DNA of 64,000 nucleotides from Candidatus Flexifilum affinis (lineage in GTDB: Bacteria > Chloroflexota > Anaerolineae > Aggregatilineales > Phototrophicaceae), in contig JADJPJ010000016.1 of the NCBI GenBank assembly GCA_016713325.1, positions 141,913-205,912 of the forward strand, in the 5' to 3' direction. A program made the position numbers and the translations under genes. The notes below the pieces were generated by a model, which worked only from the letters and a program-made list of their open reading frames with translations, ran no database searches and was not told where the DNA came from. Each line of letters starts with the position of its first letter. Position 1 is the first letter of the stretch. This document shows positions 45,260-54,540 of the stretch, one piece after another.

Positions 45260-46221
45260 CAATACTCCACGTCTTTGTCGCCGCGTCCGAACAGAGTCGA
45301 TTGCAGCGCGCTGACCAGCACAATCACGATGGCCAGCACGTAGCTGAGCGCCGCGCCATAGCCAAAGTGGAGCTGACCGAAAGCTTCATCAAACATGTAG
45401 GTGAGTGCGACTTCAGTCCGATGCAGCGGCCCTCCACCCGTGATCAGCAGGACGGAAATAAATACCTGGAAGCCGCCGATCATGAGCGCGATGAGGACGA
45501 AAAAGATCGTGCGCCGGATGAGGGGGAGCGTCATGTAGCGGATGCGCTGCCATTCGCCCGCGCCATCAATGGCCGCCGCTTCATAGAGCTCCGGCGGGAT
45601 GCCTTGCAGCGCGGCGAGAAAGATCACCATCGCCCAGCCCATCCCTTTCCAAATGCCGAGGCTGTAGATGGCGATCCAGGCGGTGTCGGCCGTGGCCAGC
45701 CATGAGACGGGTTTGCCGATCAGACCGAGCTGGGTGAGCACGAAGTTGATCAGGCCTGCGTCGCCGGGGCTGAACAGGTAGACGAACAGAAAGCTGACCA
45801 CCACCCAGGAGGTGACCACCGGGAGGTAGTACACCGTGCGAAAGAAGCGTTTGCCGACGACCACGCGGTTCACGAGAAAGGCCAGAGTCAGCCCGATGAG
45901 CATCTGTCCGGCGACGGTCACCAGCGCATACGTGGCAGTATTGCGCATGGCCAGCCAGAAGGTGCGGTCGGCGAAGACGGCCTGATAATTGGCCAGACCG
46001 ACGTAAGTGCTGGTCTGACCGGGGATGATCTTCCAGTCATAGAAGCTGATGTAGAGCTGGTAGGCCAGTGGATACACGGCCCAGATCAGGTAAAGCGCCA
46101 GTCCCGGAATGAGAAATAGATAGGGCACGTAGGGGCGGTAGTACGGTTTGCTCCGCTGGACCGTCTGCGGCGGTGTGGCCGCACGAGTCAAAGCACGCGA
46201 GCGCGTAAGCCTGATGCTCAT
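45259..46221 (-). CDS. Sugar ABC transporter permease (MalF type)
   Basis: 320 residues, six helices, with first helix YLFLIPGLALYLIWAVYPLAYQLYISF and EAA loop YEAAAIDGAGEWQRIRYMTLPLIRR, typical of CUT1 permeases. It pairs with the MalG-type subunit downstream. A stable hairpin lies between the solute-binding gene and this gene. Confidence 0.93.
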   Translation of the reverse strand: MSIRLTRSRALTRAATPPQTVQRSKPYYRPYVPYLFLIPGLALYLIWAVYPLAYQLYISFYDWKIIPGQTSTYVGLANYQAVFADRTFWLAMRNTATYALVTVAGQMLIGLTLAFLVNRVVVGKRFFRTVYYLPVVTSWVVVSFLFVYLFSPGDAGLINFVLTQLGLIGKPVSWLATADTAWIAIYSLGIWKGMGWAMVIFLAALQGIPPELYEAAAIDGAGEWQRIRYMTLPLIRRTIFFVLIALMIGGFQVFISVLLITGGGPLHRTEVALTYMFDEAFGQLHFGYGAALSYVLAIVIVLVSALQSTLFGRGDKDVEY

Positions 46222-46251
46222 CGCCTGAATCCCCTGCCATTGAATGGGAGT

Positions 46252-46287
46252 GGGTGATTTGCACGGGCGAACCCGCGCAAATCACCC
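46252..46287 (-). other. Strong intercistronic stem-loop between binding protein and permease genes
   Basis: GGGTGATTTGC (46252-46262) pairs perfectly with GCAAATCACCC (46277-46287), and inside it CGGG / CCCG with a CGAA loop. There is no T tract on the minus strand, so it probably protects the upstream binding-protein mRNA rather than ending transcription. Confidence 0.7.
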
Positions 46288-46299
46288 GATGGTGAGAGA

Positions 46300-47520
46300 T
46301 TAGCTGCCTGCGAGCAGGGCGTCGATCTCTTCCGCTGCCAGATCCATCGCTTCCTGTGCGGTCATTTCGCCGCGCAGCACCAACTGCGCCGCATCGCCCA
46401 GGACCGTTTCCATTTCATTGTACGCGGGGTGCGGGGTACGGGCCTTGGCCGTCTGCAGTTGTTCGAGGAAGACACCGTAGTACGGGTGATCGGTGAAGTA
46501 TTCGTTGTCGAGCAGGCTGCTCAACACGGTGAGCTGCCCGACCTTCGACATTTCGAGCTGATAGGCTTCGCTCTGGGTGAAGCGCAGGAATTCAAGCGCT
46601 TCTTCAGGGTGCTCCGTCCCGGCGAACACGACGAGGTTCTCGCCACCGACGACGGAGATGTGCCCACCTTCGCCCGCCGGCATCAGCGCCGCGCCCACTT
46701 CAAAGTCGGGATACTGGGCTTCCTGGGTCGGGTAGAACCAGGGGCCTTCCAGCATCGACTGAATTGTGCCGCCGAAGTAACCGCCCCACGTATCCAGGCC
46801 GCTGCCGATGAAACCGTCGGAGAAGCAGCCGCTCTGCACCATGTCGGCCACGAACTGGACCGCTGCCACCGACTTTTCGCCGTTCACGTAACCGGTCGCC
46901 GCGGTAATTTCAGGGTCGGTCACGTCGCCGCCGAAGCTCCAAATCCAGGGGAGCAGCGCCCAACCATACGTGCCGCCATCGCTGAACAGGAAGCTGCCTT
47001 CGGGCAGGCTCTCGCACATCGCGGCCAGTTCGTCGATGGTTTCCGGCGCTTCCGGCATCACAGCCGGGTTATAGACGAAAACGCGGGTATTGGTGTCGAG
47101 GGGCAGGCCGTAATAGGCGCCGTCGTAAGCGTTGGTGGACAGCGGGCCGGGGAACACGGCGTCGGCGTACTGCTGGAAGTCGGCCATCTGTTCGCTCAGG
47201 TTCATCAGAATGCCCTGAGCAGCGAATTCCGGCGACCAGATGATGTCCAGGCGGACGAGATCCGGCCCTTCGCCGGCGGCTGCCGAAGTCAGCAGCGCCT
47301 GACGGAAGCCATCATAGGGGTAGGGGACCGATTCGACGTTGATGCCCGGGTGTTCCGCTTCGAACATCGGGATCAGTGTTTCCACGAGCGTCTGATTTTC
47401 TGTCGAGACTTCGTTATAGGTGTGCCAGAAGGTAATGGTAACCGGTTCATCCTGAGCCAGCGTGGCGGGAACGACAGCGAGGAGAACGAGCATAATGGCG
47501 AGCAGGAACCTAGACTTCAT
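46300..47520 (-). CDS. Sugar ABC transporter solute-binding protein (MalE type)
   Basis: 406 residues from ATG 47520, with GAGGAG 8 bases upstream; an in-frame start at 47544 would lie before it. Signal peptide FLLAIMLVLLAVVPATLA with cleavage after TLA-Q; no lipobox cysteine. Family 1 binding-protein features: VTITFWHTYNEVS at the N-terminus, QALLTSAAAGEGPDLVRLDI, and a C-terminal QLVLRGEMTAQEAMD-AAEEI. It captures oligosaccharide outside the cell and delivers it to the two permeases. It is the first gene of the operon and lies behind a LacI operator. Confidence 0.93.
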   Translation of the reverse strand: MKSRFLLAIMLVLLAVVPATLAQDEPVTITFWHTYNEVSTENQTLVETLIPMFEAEHPGINVESVPYPYDGFRQALLTSAAAGEGPDLVRLDIIWSPEFAAQGILMNLSEQMADFQQYADAVFPGPLSTNAYDGAYYGLPLDTNTRVFVYNPAVMPEAPETIDELAAMCESLPEGSFLFSDGGTYGWALLPWIWSFGGDVTDPEITAATGYVNGEKSVAAVQFVADMVQSGCFSDGFIGSGLDTWGGYFGGTIQSMLEGPWFYPTQEAQYPDFEVGAALMPAGEGGHISVVGGENLVVFAGTEHPEEALEFLRFTQSEAYQLEMSKVGQLTVLSSLLDNEYFTDHPYYGVFLEQLQTAKARTPHPAYNEMETVLGDAAQLVLRGEMTAQEAMDLAAEEIDALLAGS

Positions 47521-47595
47521 CTTCAACTCCTCATGCAAAATCACTCATTGCGAAACGAAGAAACTTGATGGGTTTGTCTCAAAGGCACCTCGCTT

Positions 47596-47609
47596 TTGAA
47601 CCGTTTCAA
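47596..47609. promoter_or_regulatory. LacI-family operator of the transporter operon
   Basis: TTGAACCGTTTCAA, about 75 bases upstream of the binding-protein ATG. One mismatch from the operator at 48671-48684. An 11-base direct repeat CATTGCGAAA occurs at 47546 and 47612 on either side. Confidence 0.75.
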
Positions 47610-47628
47610 TTCATTGCGAAAAGAAAAG

Positions 47629-48657
47629 CTAGGGAGGAGATCCCGTCGATTGACGCACGACGAGTTCCGGTTTGAAGAGCGTGCCGCCCAGTCCATCGAT
47701 GCTTTCCCGATTGATGTACCTGACGAGCAGATTGAACAAGGCCTGTCCGATGTCATGGATGGGCTGAGCAATCGTCGTCAGCGGCGGATGCGAGAAGCGC
47801 GCCATGGGAATGTCGTCAAAGCCGACGACGGCGATGTCTTTGCCGACCACGAGTCCTCTTGCCTGGACGGCACGCATGGCGCCGAAAGCCATGCGGTCAT
47901 TGTTGCAGACGATAGCTGTGGGGGGCTGCGAATGATCGAGCATCATGTGCGCGGCGATCTGGCCGGATTGTTCGCTGAAATCGCCTTCGCAGATCAGCGC
48001 CTGATCGATGGGAAGATCGGCCGCGCTCATCGCCTTGACGAAGCCCTGCCAGCGCTGCTGGGCAAGAAACTGCTCATGCGGCGGGGAAATATAGCCAATG
48101 CGGCGGTGTCCCAGTTCAATGACGTGGCGCGTTGCCAGCTCGATGCCTTCGGCGCTGTCCAGGTCGACCCAGTTGTCGCTCTCCTGCGGGTCAAGACGTC
48201 CGAACGTGACGAACGGGAAGGCCTGTCTGTGCAGAAACTCGAGTCGTGGATCGTTTTCGCGCAGCGCGAACAGGATTAATCCATCCACCTGGCGGCTGTT
48301 GACCACATTCTTGTACAACTCCATTTCGCGCCGTCCCACCGGAACCGACCAGGAGGTCAGACCGACTCGGGTTTCACTGGCCGCGCTCGTGATGCCTTCA
48401 ATCAAATCCAGCACCATCGGATCTGGTTCGATGCGATTCTTCACCGGGCGCAGCTCGGTGCGGATCATGCCGATCATGTTGGTGCGCTGTGTGCTGAGCG
48501 TTCGCGCGGCGGCGGTGGGGTGGAATTGCAGCGCCTCGATAGCTTCAAGTACGCGCTGACGCGTTTCGTCTTTGACAAGCGGGCTGTCATTGAGGACGTT
48601 GGACACCGTCCCGACAGAGACTTTTGCTTTGCGTGCTACATCGCGTATTGTCGGCAT
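47629..48657 (-). CDS. LacI-family repressor of the alpha-glucan locus
   Basis: 342 residues from ATG 48657. The HTH is TIRDVARKAKVSVGTVSNVL (residues 3-22), followed by the hinge helix (AARTLSTQRTNMIGM). The periplasmic-binding-protein-like core includes the inducer-binding region SWSVPVGRR, LILFAL and VGFDDIPMARFSHPPLTTI. It very likely binds the two TTGAACC-type palindromes, one over its own promoter and one in front of the transporter genes, and is released by an imported sugar. A longer frame from 48717 starts in the promoter and is rejected. Confidence 0.93.
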   Translation of the reverse strand: MPTIRDVARKAKVSVGTVSNVLNDSPLVKDETRQRVLEAIEALQFHPTAAARTLSTQRTNMIGMIRTELRPVKNRIEPDPMVLDLIEGITSAASETRVGLTSWSVPVGRREMELYKNVVNSRQVDGLILFALRENDPRLEFLHRQAFPFVTFGRLDPQESDNWVDLDSAEGIELATRHVIELGHRRIGYISPPHEQFLAQQRWQGFVKAMSAADLPIDQALICEGDFSEQSGQIAAHMMLDHSQPPTAIVCNNDRMAFGAMRAVQARGLVVGKDIAVVGFDDIPMARFSHPPLTTIAQPIHDIGQALFNLLVRYINRESIDGLGGTLFKPELVVRQSTGSPP

Positions 48658-48670
48658 CTCGGGACCATAC

Positions 48671-48717
48671 TTGAACCGGTTCAAATCAATTGAAGCACGA
48701 AAAAATAGTGTTGTCAA
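48671..48717 (-). promoter_or_regulatory. lacI-type gene promoter with operator
   Basis: Minus strand: TTGACA (48717-48712), 17-base spacer, TTCAAT (48694-48689), then the perfect palindrome TTGAACCGGTTCAA (48684-48671) covering the expected transcription start. This implies autorepression. Confidence 0.75.
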
Positions 48718-48983
48718 CCAGGTCGTGGCTGCTCAAGCCACCCGTCTCTTAATCGATCCGATGGAAACCTACGCCTGCCAGGCGAGGGGGAACCTGTCGC
48801 GTAGAACCTGGGTAGAACCCGAGAATGCGGTCACCCTCTCAGTTGCAATTCGGGGTGTGGGGGAATGGCGCTCTGAAACTCTGGCTAACTACATATTCGC
48901 GTCAGGCGATCATACGTTATACTTGTACCATAGTTCGATTCTCGTGATCTTTGTTCACTCTACACGCTAGGCAGCACCCTATC
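48718..48983. other. Intergenic region between lacI-type gene and argF
   Basis: No gene seen. A TATACT box at 48918-48923 could be the argF -10, without a clear -35. No ARG-box pair could be recognised. Confidence 0.35.
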
Positions 48984-49901
48984 ATGCAGCATTTTATCGA
49001 TCTCGACGACTGGTCAAGCGAGGCCCTGCGCGATCTGCTCACTCTGGCGATTCAGCTCAAGGCGGAACAGAAAAACGGAGGCAATGCCCCGCTCCTCAAG
49101 GGCAAAGCCCTCGCCATGATCTTTGAAAAACCGTCTCTGCGCACGCGCGTCTCGTTTGAAGTGGGTATGACCCAGTTGGGCGGCACTGCACTGCGCATCG
49201 GCCCCGACGAAATCGGCATGGGCACGCGCGAGAGTATTCCCGACATCGCCCGCGCCGTGTCGCGCTACGTCAACATCATCATGGCCCGCGTCTTCGGGCA
49301 CGAGAAGGTGGTCGAACTGGCGCAGTGGGCGACTGTGCCGGTCATCAATGGCCTGAGCGCGGACCATCACCCCTGCCAGGCGCTGGCCGACGCAATGACG
49401 ATCATGGAGCACTGCGGCGATGTCGCCGGCACGCGTGTGGTGTATGTCGGAGACGCCAACAACGTGGCACGCTCGCTCGGTCAGGCGGTGATCAAGCTGG
49501 GGGCGCACTTCGTGGTGGCTTCGCCTCCCGGCTACGGCTTCGACGAAGAGGTGCTGAGCGGTCTGGATAGCGATGCAAAGGCGTCAAGCGGCTCGCTGGA
49601 AGTGTATTATGATCCGGTGCAGGCCGTGCGTGACGCGGACATCATCTACACCGATACCTGGATCAGTATGGGCCAGGAAGCGGAAGCGGCGAAGAAGCTG
49701 CCGGCGTTCGAGGGCTATCAGGTGAACGCCGATCTGCTGGCGAAGACCGGGAAATCGCCCAAGGTGATGCACTGTCTGCCGGCCCACCGTGGCCAGGAGA
49801 TAACCGACGACGTCGCCGACTCGCCGGCTTCCGTGATCTTCGACCAGGCGGAAAACCGCCTGCACGCTCAGAAAGCGGTGCTGGTCCGCCTGCTGAGCTA
49901 A
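48984..49901 (+). CDS. argF: Ornithine carbamoyltransferase
   Basis: 305 residues from ATG 48984. Carbamoyl-phosphate loop EKPSLRTRVSFE (the S-x-RTR motif), DHHPCQALAD, DANNVARSL and the ornithine-binding HCLPAHRGQEI close to the end, all diagnostic for the anabolic enzyme making citrulline from ornithine. It stands alone; other arg genes are not in the window. No strong ribosome site is visible, and an alternative start at 48951 is in frame but does not match the family N-terminus. Confidence 0.95.
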   Translation: MQHFIDLDDWSSEALRDLLTLAIQLKAEQKNGGNAPLLKGKALAMIFEKPSLRTRVSFEVGMTQLGGTALRIGPDEIGMGTRESIPDIARAVSRYVNIIMARVFGHEKVVELAQWATVPVINGLSADHHPCQALADAMTIMEHCGDVAGTRVVYVGDANNVARSLGQAVIKLGAHFVVASPPGYGFDEEVLSGLDSDAKASSGSLEVYYDPVQAVRDADIIYTDTWISMGQEAEAAKKLPAFEGYQVNADLLAKTGKSPKVMHCLPAHRGQEITDDVADSPASVIFDQAENRLHAQKAVLVRLLS

Positions 49902-49958
49902 CGCTCAAGGCCGGGACGCGGAGTACCATACGGCGAAAACTTTGCTGAGGACGGGAAT

Positions 49959-52178
49959 ATGCCGGGCAATCGAGAAGCATACGAACAATCGATGAACGCA
50001 GGGCATAATGCCGCCTGGGATCAGGAGTGGCATCTGGCGGTCGCTGCATATGGCCGGGCGATCCGTGAGTTCCCGGACGACCCCGAGGCACACATTCACC
50101 TGGGTCTGGGGCTGTACGAGATCGGGCGGCTGGAAGACGCGCTCAAGGTCTACTCCCGCGCGTACCAGCTCTCGCAGAAGAAGGATCCGATCCCGCTGGG
50201 GAAGAGCGCCGACGTGCTGGAAAAGATGGGCCGTCTGCGCGAAGCGGCTCAGCAGTACGCCAATGTCGCCGAGCTGTACCTGCTCCAGCGCGATCTCGAC
50301 AAAGCCATCCACAACTGGGAGCGTGCCACCCACCTGACGCCCGGCCTGATCCCGATCCATATCAAGCTGGCGCAGGCCTATGAGCGTATTGGCGATAAGA
50401 AGAAGGCCATCTTCGAATATTTGACGCTGGCCTACAACTTCAAGCGGCTCAACGACATCGACAAGGCGACCAAGGTCGCCCAGCGCGCGCTCCGGCTGGA
50501 CAAGGAGAACGCGCAGATCATGAACACGCTGCGCCTGCTGGAGACCGGCGGCGATATTCTCCCACCGGTGGGCGATGGCGGCAAACGTGTCGAGCTCGAT
50601 GACGACGAGAGCCTGCGCCGCATCGAGGATATCGAAGACGATCCGCTCGGGCCGCTGGGTGAGGCAGTCAATTATGCCCTGGGTTCGCTGGCCATCTTCA
50701 TCATGGAGAGCAGCGACGGCATGAAGATCGCCGCCGACGCGCTGCAAGCGATGGAAGCGCAGCGCCAGCACATGAACGATACGGCCATCTCCGCCTATCA
50801 ACGCGCCGATACCCGCCTGCGTCACCCGGCCATCAAAATGAACCTGGGGGCGTTGCTGCTGGCCCAGGGACGGCCCGGCGATGCCATCAAGGCGTTGAGC
50901 GACGCCGTGGTGCACCCGCAGACCTCGTCGGGCGCCTACCACGCATTGGGCAAGGCTTATCTGGCGCTGAAGAAGCCCAAGAATGGCGTGCGTTCCCTCA
51001 TCCAGTGCATTCAGGCGGTGGACCCGACGCCGACGCCGACGATGGAAACGCCCGAGATGACGATCTTCGAGCGGCTGATCGACGTGGTGGACGACACCAA
51101 TGACGAAAACCTGGGGATCGTTGGGACGCGGCTGGCGGCGACAATCGAAGGCAGTAAGTGGCGGGAAAAGCTGACCGATCTGCACCGACAGCTTGAGGAG
51201 ACCCTCCGCGAGCAGGGCATGAAGGGCGTGATCGATTTCCTGATCGCCACGGACAGCGATCAACTGGCGCGATCGATCGCCGCCATCGACAAGTACCTGC
51301 GCAGCAGCATGCTGACGCTGGCCATCGACGAGGCGCACCGCGCGGTCGAGATCTCGCCGCTCTATCTGCCGGTGCACGTCCGCATGGCCGAAATCATGAT
51401 GCGAGAAGGACGCCTGCGCAACGCCATCGCCAAGTACAACGCGGTGGCCCGCTCCTACATGGCGCGCGGCGAAAACGAACGCGCCACCGAAATCCTGCAA
51501 AACGTGCTGGAGATTGCCCCGCTGGACGTGGCGGTGCGCGAGAGCCTGATCGAGCTGCTGGAAGAGGAAGAACGCTGGGACGAGGCGCTGGATCACTACA
51601 TCGATCTGGCCGACGTGCATCATCAACTGGGCAACTACGACCTTTCGCGCGACACCTACGCGCTGGCTGAGCGCATCGCCTCGCGCGTCAATTCCAGCGT
51701 GGAGAAGATGGTGCGCATCAAGCACCGCATCGCCGATATCGACCAGATGCGCCTGGATATGCGCAAGGCGGTCAAGGCCTACGAAGAGATCATCCAGCTC
51801 GCGCCGGATGACGAGCGGGCGCACCGCGCGCTGGTCGACCTCACCTACCGGCAGGGCAACCAGGTCGAGGCGCTGCGGCGGCTGGACAAGCTGCTGGGCA
51901 TCTACGCGCGCAGCCGGCAGGTGGCCAAGATCACCCAGCTTCTCGAAGAACTGGTGACCCTCTACCCGACCGATCCAGGGCTGCGGTCGCGACTGTCGGC
52001 CATCTACCGCCAGTTGGGGCGCAAGATGGACGCCATCGTGCATCTGGACGTGCTGGGCGAACTCCAGCTTCAGGCGGGGGCGCACAAACAGGCGGCGGAC
52101 ACTATCCGCCAGATCATCGCGCTGTCGCCGGAGAACATCGAAGATTACCGACAGCTTCTCACACAATTAGGCGGGTAG
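49959..52178 (+). CDS. Tetratricopeptide-repeat protein
   Basis: 739 residues, no signal peptide or membrane helix. Many TPR units, for example AVAAYGRAIREFPDDPEAHIHLGLGLYEIGRLEDALKVY (near 28-66) and several at 430-700 with the A-x3-Y--A--P signature. A poorly repeated central part (about 195-260) holds an acidic RVELDDDESLRRIEDIEDD segment. It probably acts as a cytoplasmic scaffold. Its stop is 13 bases before cdaA, so it is likely in one operon with the cyclic di-AMP genes; a functional link is possible but not shown. Confidence 0.85.
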   Translation: MPGNREAYEQSMNAGHNAAWDQEWHLAVAAYGRAIREFPDDPEAHIHLGLGLYEIGRLEDALKVYSRAYQLSQKKDPIPLGKSADVLEKMGRLREAAQQYANVAELYLLQRDLDKAIHNWERATHLTPGLIPIHIKLAQAYERIGDKKKAIFEYLTLAYNFKRLNDIDKATKVAQRALRLDKENAQIMNTLRLLETGGDILPPVGDGGKRVELDDDESLRRIEDIEDDPLGPLGEAVNYALGSLAIFIMESSDGMKIAADALQAMEAQRQHMNDTAISAYQRADTRLRHPAIKMNLGALLLAQGRPGDAIKALSDAVVHPQTSSGAYHALGKAYLALKKPKNGVRSLIQCIQAVDPTPTPTMETPEMTIFERLIDVVDDTNDENLGIVGTRLAATIEGSKWREKLTDLHRQLEETLREQGMKGVIDFLIATDSDQLARSIAAIDKYLRSSMLTLAIDEAHRAVEISPLYLPVHVRMAEIMMREGRLRNAIAKYNAVARSYMARGENERATEILQNVLEIAPLDVAVRESLIELLEEEERWDEALDHYIDLADVHHQLGNYDLSRDTYALAERIASRVNSSVEKMVRIKHRIADIDQMRLDMRKAVKAYEEIIQLAPDDERAHRALVDLTYRQGNQVEALRRLDKLLGIYARSRQVAKITQLLEELVTLYPTDPGLRSRLSAIYRQLGRKMDAIVHLDVLGELQLQAGAHKQAADTIRQIIALSPENIEDYRQLLTQLGG

Positions 52179-52191
52179 GGTACAAGGCTTC

Positions 52192-53088
52192 GTGGACCTC
52201 GTCTGGGCGCTCAGCAATCTCACCCCCAGCGCGATCATCGACATTCTGCTGGTCGCGGCGGTGTTCTTTGGGCTGAGTTTCCTCATCCGGGCGACGCAAT
52301 CGGCGGCGCTGCTGCGCGGACTGCTGCTGGCCATTGTGCTGGCGATCGCCGCCGCCAACCTGCTTGACCTGCCGGCGCTGCGTTGGTTGGTGCAGAACAG
52401 CCTGGGCGCGCTGCTGGTCGCCGTGCCGGTGATCTTTCAGCCGGAACTTCGCCGAGCCTTCGAACGGTTGGGGCGTGCGGACACCCTGCTGCGCGACCGT
52501 CAGCAGTTCGACACGGTGTGGTCGAAGGTGATCGACGATGTCTGCCAGGCGGCGGACAGGCTCTCCGAACGGCGCCATGGCGCGCTGATTGTGATGGAGA
52601 GGTCGATCAGCCTGGACGAATACATCCGCACTGGCGTTCCCCTCGACGCGGAAGTCAGTCCACAGCTCCTGCTGACCGTCTTCTGGCCCAAAACCGAACT
52701 GCACGACGGCGCGGCGATCATCGGCGACGATGGCCGACTGGCGGCCGCCGCGGCAGTGTTGCCTCTGTCGTCCGCGCGCCAACTGGGCACCCCGAAGCTG
52801 GGCACCCGCCACCGCGCGGCCATCGGCATCAGCGAGGTGAGTGATGCGGTGGTGGTCGTCGTCTCCGAAGAGACCGGCCGCATTTCGATCGCCAACGCCG
52901 GTCGCCTGATCACCAAGCTCGACTCCAAGCGCCTGCGCACCATTCTGCTGTCGTTTTACGGCCGGGAGCGTGACAAGGGCAATTCGCTGTTCCAGCGACT
53001 GCGGCGGAATAGCGGCGACCCGCGACGCACGCAGGTGCTGCGCCGGCACCCTTTGCCGCCGCCCACCGAAGGGGTTGAGCTTCCCTGA
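52192..53088 (+). CDS. cdaA: Diadenylate cyclase (CdaA type)
   Basis: 298 residues from GTG 52192. Three N-terminal helices (about 14-30, 40-58, 66-82), then the DAC domain with the catalytic DGA motif at 172-174 (ELHDGAAII) and RHR at 206-208 (GTRHRAAIG). It makes cyclic di-AMP from two ATP at the membrane, controlling potassium and osmolyte balance and wall integrity. The next gene, a YbbR-domain protein, overlaps by one base as in the conserved cdaA-cdaR pair. The C-terminal basic tail (about 265-298) is longer than in Bacillus. Confidence 0.95.
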   Translation: MDLVWALSNLTPSAIIDILLVAAVFFGLSFLIRATQSAALLRGLLLAIVLAIAAANLLDLPALRWLVQNSLGALLVAVPVIFQPELRRAFERLGRADTLLRDRQQFDTVWSKVIDDVCQAADRLSERRHGALIVMERSISLDEYIRTGVPLDAEVSPQLLLTVFWPKTELHDGAAIIGDDGRLAAAAAVLPLSSARQLGTPKLGTRHRAAIGISEVSDAVVVVVSEETGRISIANAGRLITKLDSKRLRTILLSFYGRERDKGNSLFQRLRRNSGDPRRTQVLRRHPLPPPTEGVELP

Positions 53089-54371
53089 TGCGCCGCAAAG
53101 AAGGCAGGCAGCGGACGCTGTTGAATAACGCGCTTTGGTTTGCCGGGTCGCTGGGGCTGGCCTTTCTGGTCTGGCTGGTGGCGGTGGTGCAGGCTGACCC
53201 GGTGGAGCAGCGGACGCTCACCGAACGCGTGCCGATCCTGGTGAACTCCAATCCCGCCCTGGTCATTACCAATCAGAGCGACCTGCTGTTCACGGCTGCT
53301 GTGACCGTGCGCGGGCCGCAGTCAGTGATCTCGGCGATGATGGCCGACGACGTCAGCACGTCAATTGATCTCACCAATTATGCGCCGGGGAGCTACAGCA
53401 TCCCGGTCGAGGCGGTCATTGCCCCGGAGAAGCGGGCGTCGGTGGCGCGCATCACGCCGCGCACGCTGAACGTTCGGCTGGAAGCCCGCCTGACCGAGTT
53501 GAAGCCGGTGCGCGTCGACATCACCAGCCTGCCCGCCGCCGTGTACGCCGTCGGGACGCCGGAGATCGACCTGCTGCAAGTCGAGGTGACCGGGCCGGAA
53601 AGCCGCGTTAGCCGTGTGGCCGAGGTCGTGGCGCGGGTAGCGCTGGACTCAGAACGGACCACCTTCGAGGATGAGGTCAACCTGACCGCCCTGGATGCCG
53701 ACGAAAACGCAGTGGGCGGCGTGACGCTCAATCAGCCTTCGGCGCGGGTGCGCATCGAGATTCAGCAGCGCAACGACGTGGCCGAAGTGCGCGTGCAGCC
53801 TAACATTGTGGGCGAACTGCCGGCGGGCTACATCCTGACGCCAGATTTCGACTATACCCCGCAGACGGTGATCGTCCGTGGCCCACAGGCAGTGCTGGAA
53901 GCGCTGCCCGGCACCTTCTTCACCGAGCCAATCGACCTTTCCGACCGCACCTCCAGCTTTGAGGTCGAGGTGCCGGTCGCCCTGCCGGATTCTCGTCTGC
54001 TGGTTCTGACCGGGGGCAGCGTCAGCGTGCGCGTGGGCATCGCCGCGCAGCAGGTGACACGTCAGTTCGACCATGTGCCGATCAGCCTGATCGGCGAAGA
54101 TCCGTCGCTGGAATACGATCTGGCTCCGCTGGAAGTCACCGTGCTCGTCACCGGGCCGGCGCCGCTGCTGGACGGGCTGGACCCACAGACCCTGAGCGCC
54201 CTGGTCGATGTGAGCGACCTGCGGGCGGGGGCCAGCGCGCAGATCGCACCGCTGCCGTCGATCGGGCAGGACAACGGCGATATTCGCGCCTCCGTGCTGC
54301 CGGCGCTGATCGACCTGCGGGTGAGCGCCGCCGAGGCCACGCCGGAAGCCACCGAGGCGGCCGAGTCGTAG
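53088..54371 (+). CDS. YbbR-domain regulator of CdaA (CdaR-like)
   Basis: 427 residues: a short cytoplasmic start, one helix (ALWFAGSLGLAFLVWLVAVV, about 15-34), then an extracytoplasmic part with four YbbR-like repeats, recognisable by the recurring VTV-GP-S/Q-V, VTGPESRVSRV, VIVRGPQAVLEAL and VLVTGPAPLLDGL. CdaR proteins bind the diadenylate cyclase through the helix and set its activity. The tail is a short Ala/Glu/Thr stretch. Overlap of one base (TGATG) with cdaA supports coupled translation. No glmM follows, unlike in Firmicutes. Confidence 0.9.
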   Translation: MRRKEGRQRTLLNNALWFAGSLGLAFLVWLVAVVQADPVEQRTLTERVPILVNSNPALVITNQSDLLFTAAVTVRGPQSVISAMMADDVSTSIDLTNYAPGSYSIPVEAVIAPEKRASVARITPRTLNVRLEARLTELKPVRVDITSLPAAVYAVGTPEIDLLQVEVTGPESRVSRVAEVVARVALDSERTTFEDEVNLTALDADENAVGGVTLNQPSARVRIEIQQRNDVAEVRVQPNIVGELPAGYILTPDFDYTPQTVIVRGPQAVLEALPGTFFTEPIDLSDRTSSFEVEVPVALPDSRLLVLTGGSVSVRVGIAAQQVTRQFDHVPISLIGEDPSLEYDLAPLEVTVLVTGPAPLLDGLDPQTLSALVDVSDLRAGASAQIAPLPSIGQDNGDIRASVLPALIDLRVSAAEATPEATEAAES

Positions 54372-54505
54372 TCCGTTTCCCCAGTGTCGGACAAAGCTAC
54401 ATGGATCCGGCCCTACAATCACGCAGGATAGCGTTGGGGCGCACCCGCGAGTGCGGGCCGCGAGAAACGCGCGAGCGAAATTTCTCCAAGATAGGCCGTC
54501 TCCCC

Positions 54506-54511
54506 TATAAT
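54506..54511 (+). promoter_or_regulatory. Probable -10 box of the methyltransferase gene
   Basis: TATAAT, 29 bases before ATG 54541. The -35 region is poor. Confidence 0.4.
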
Positions 54512-54540
54512 GACAAAATCTGATGGTGGGAGTGAAACTG

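Noticed and set aside
49905..52166. 753-residue minus-strand frame
   Set aside because: Exactly opposite the TPR gene, whose repeats prove the plus strand.
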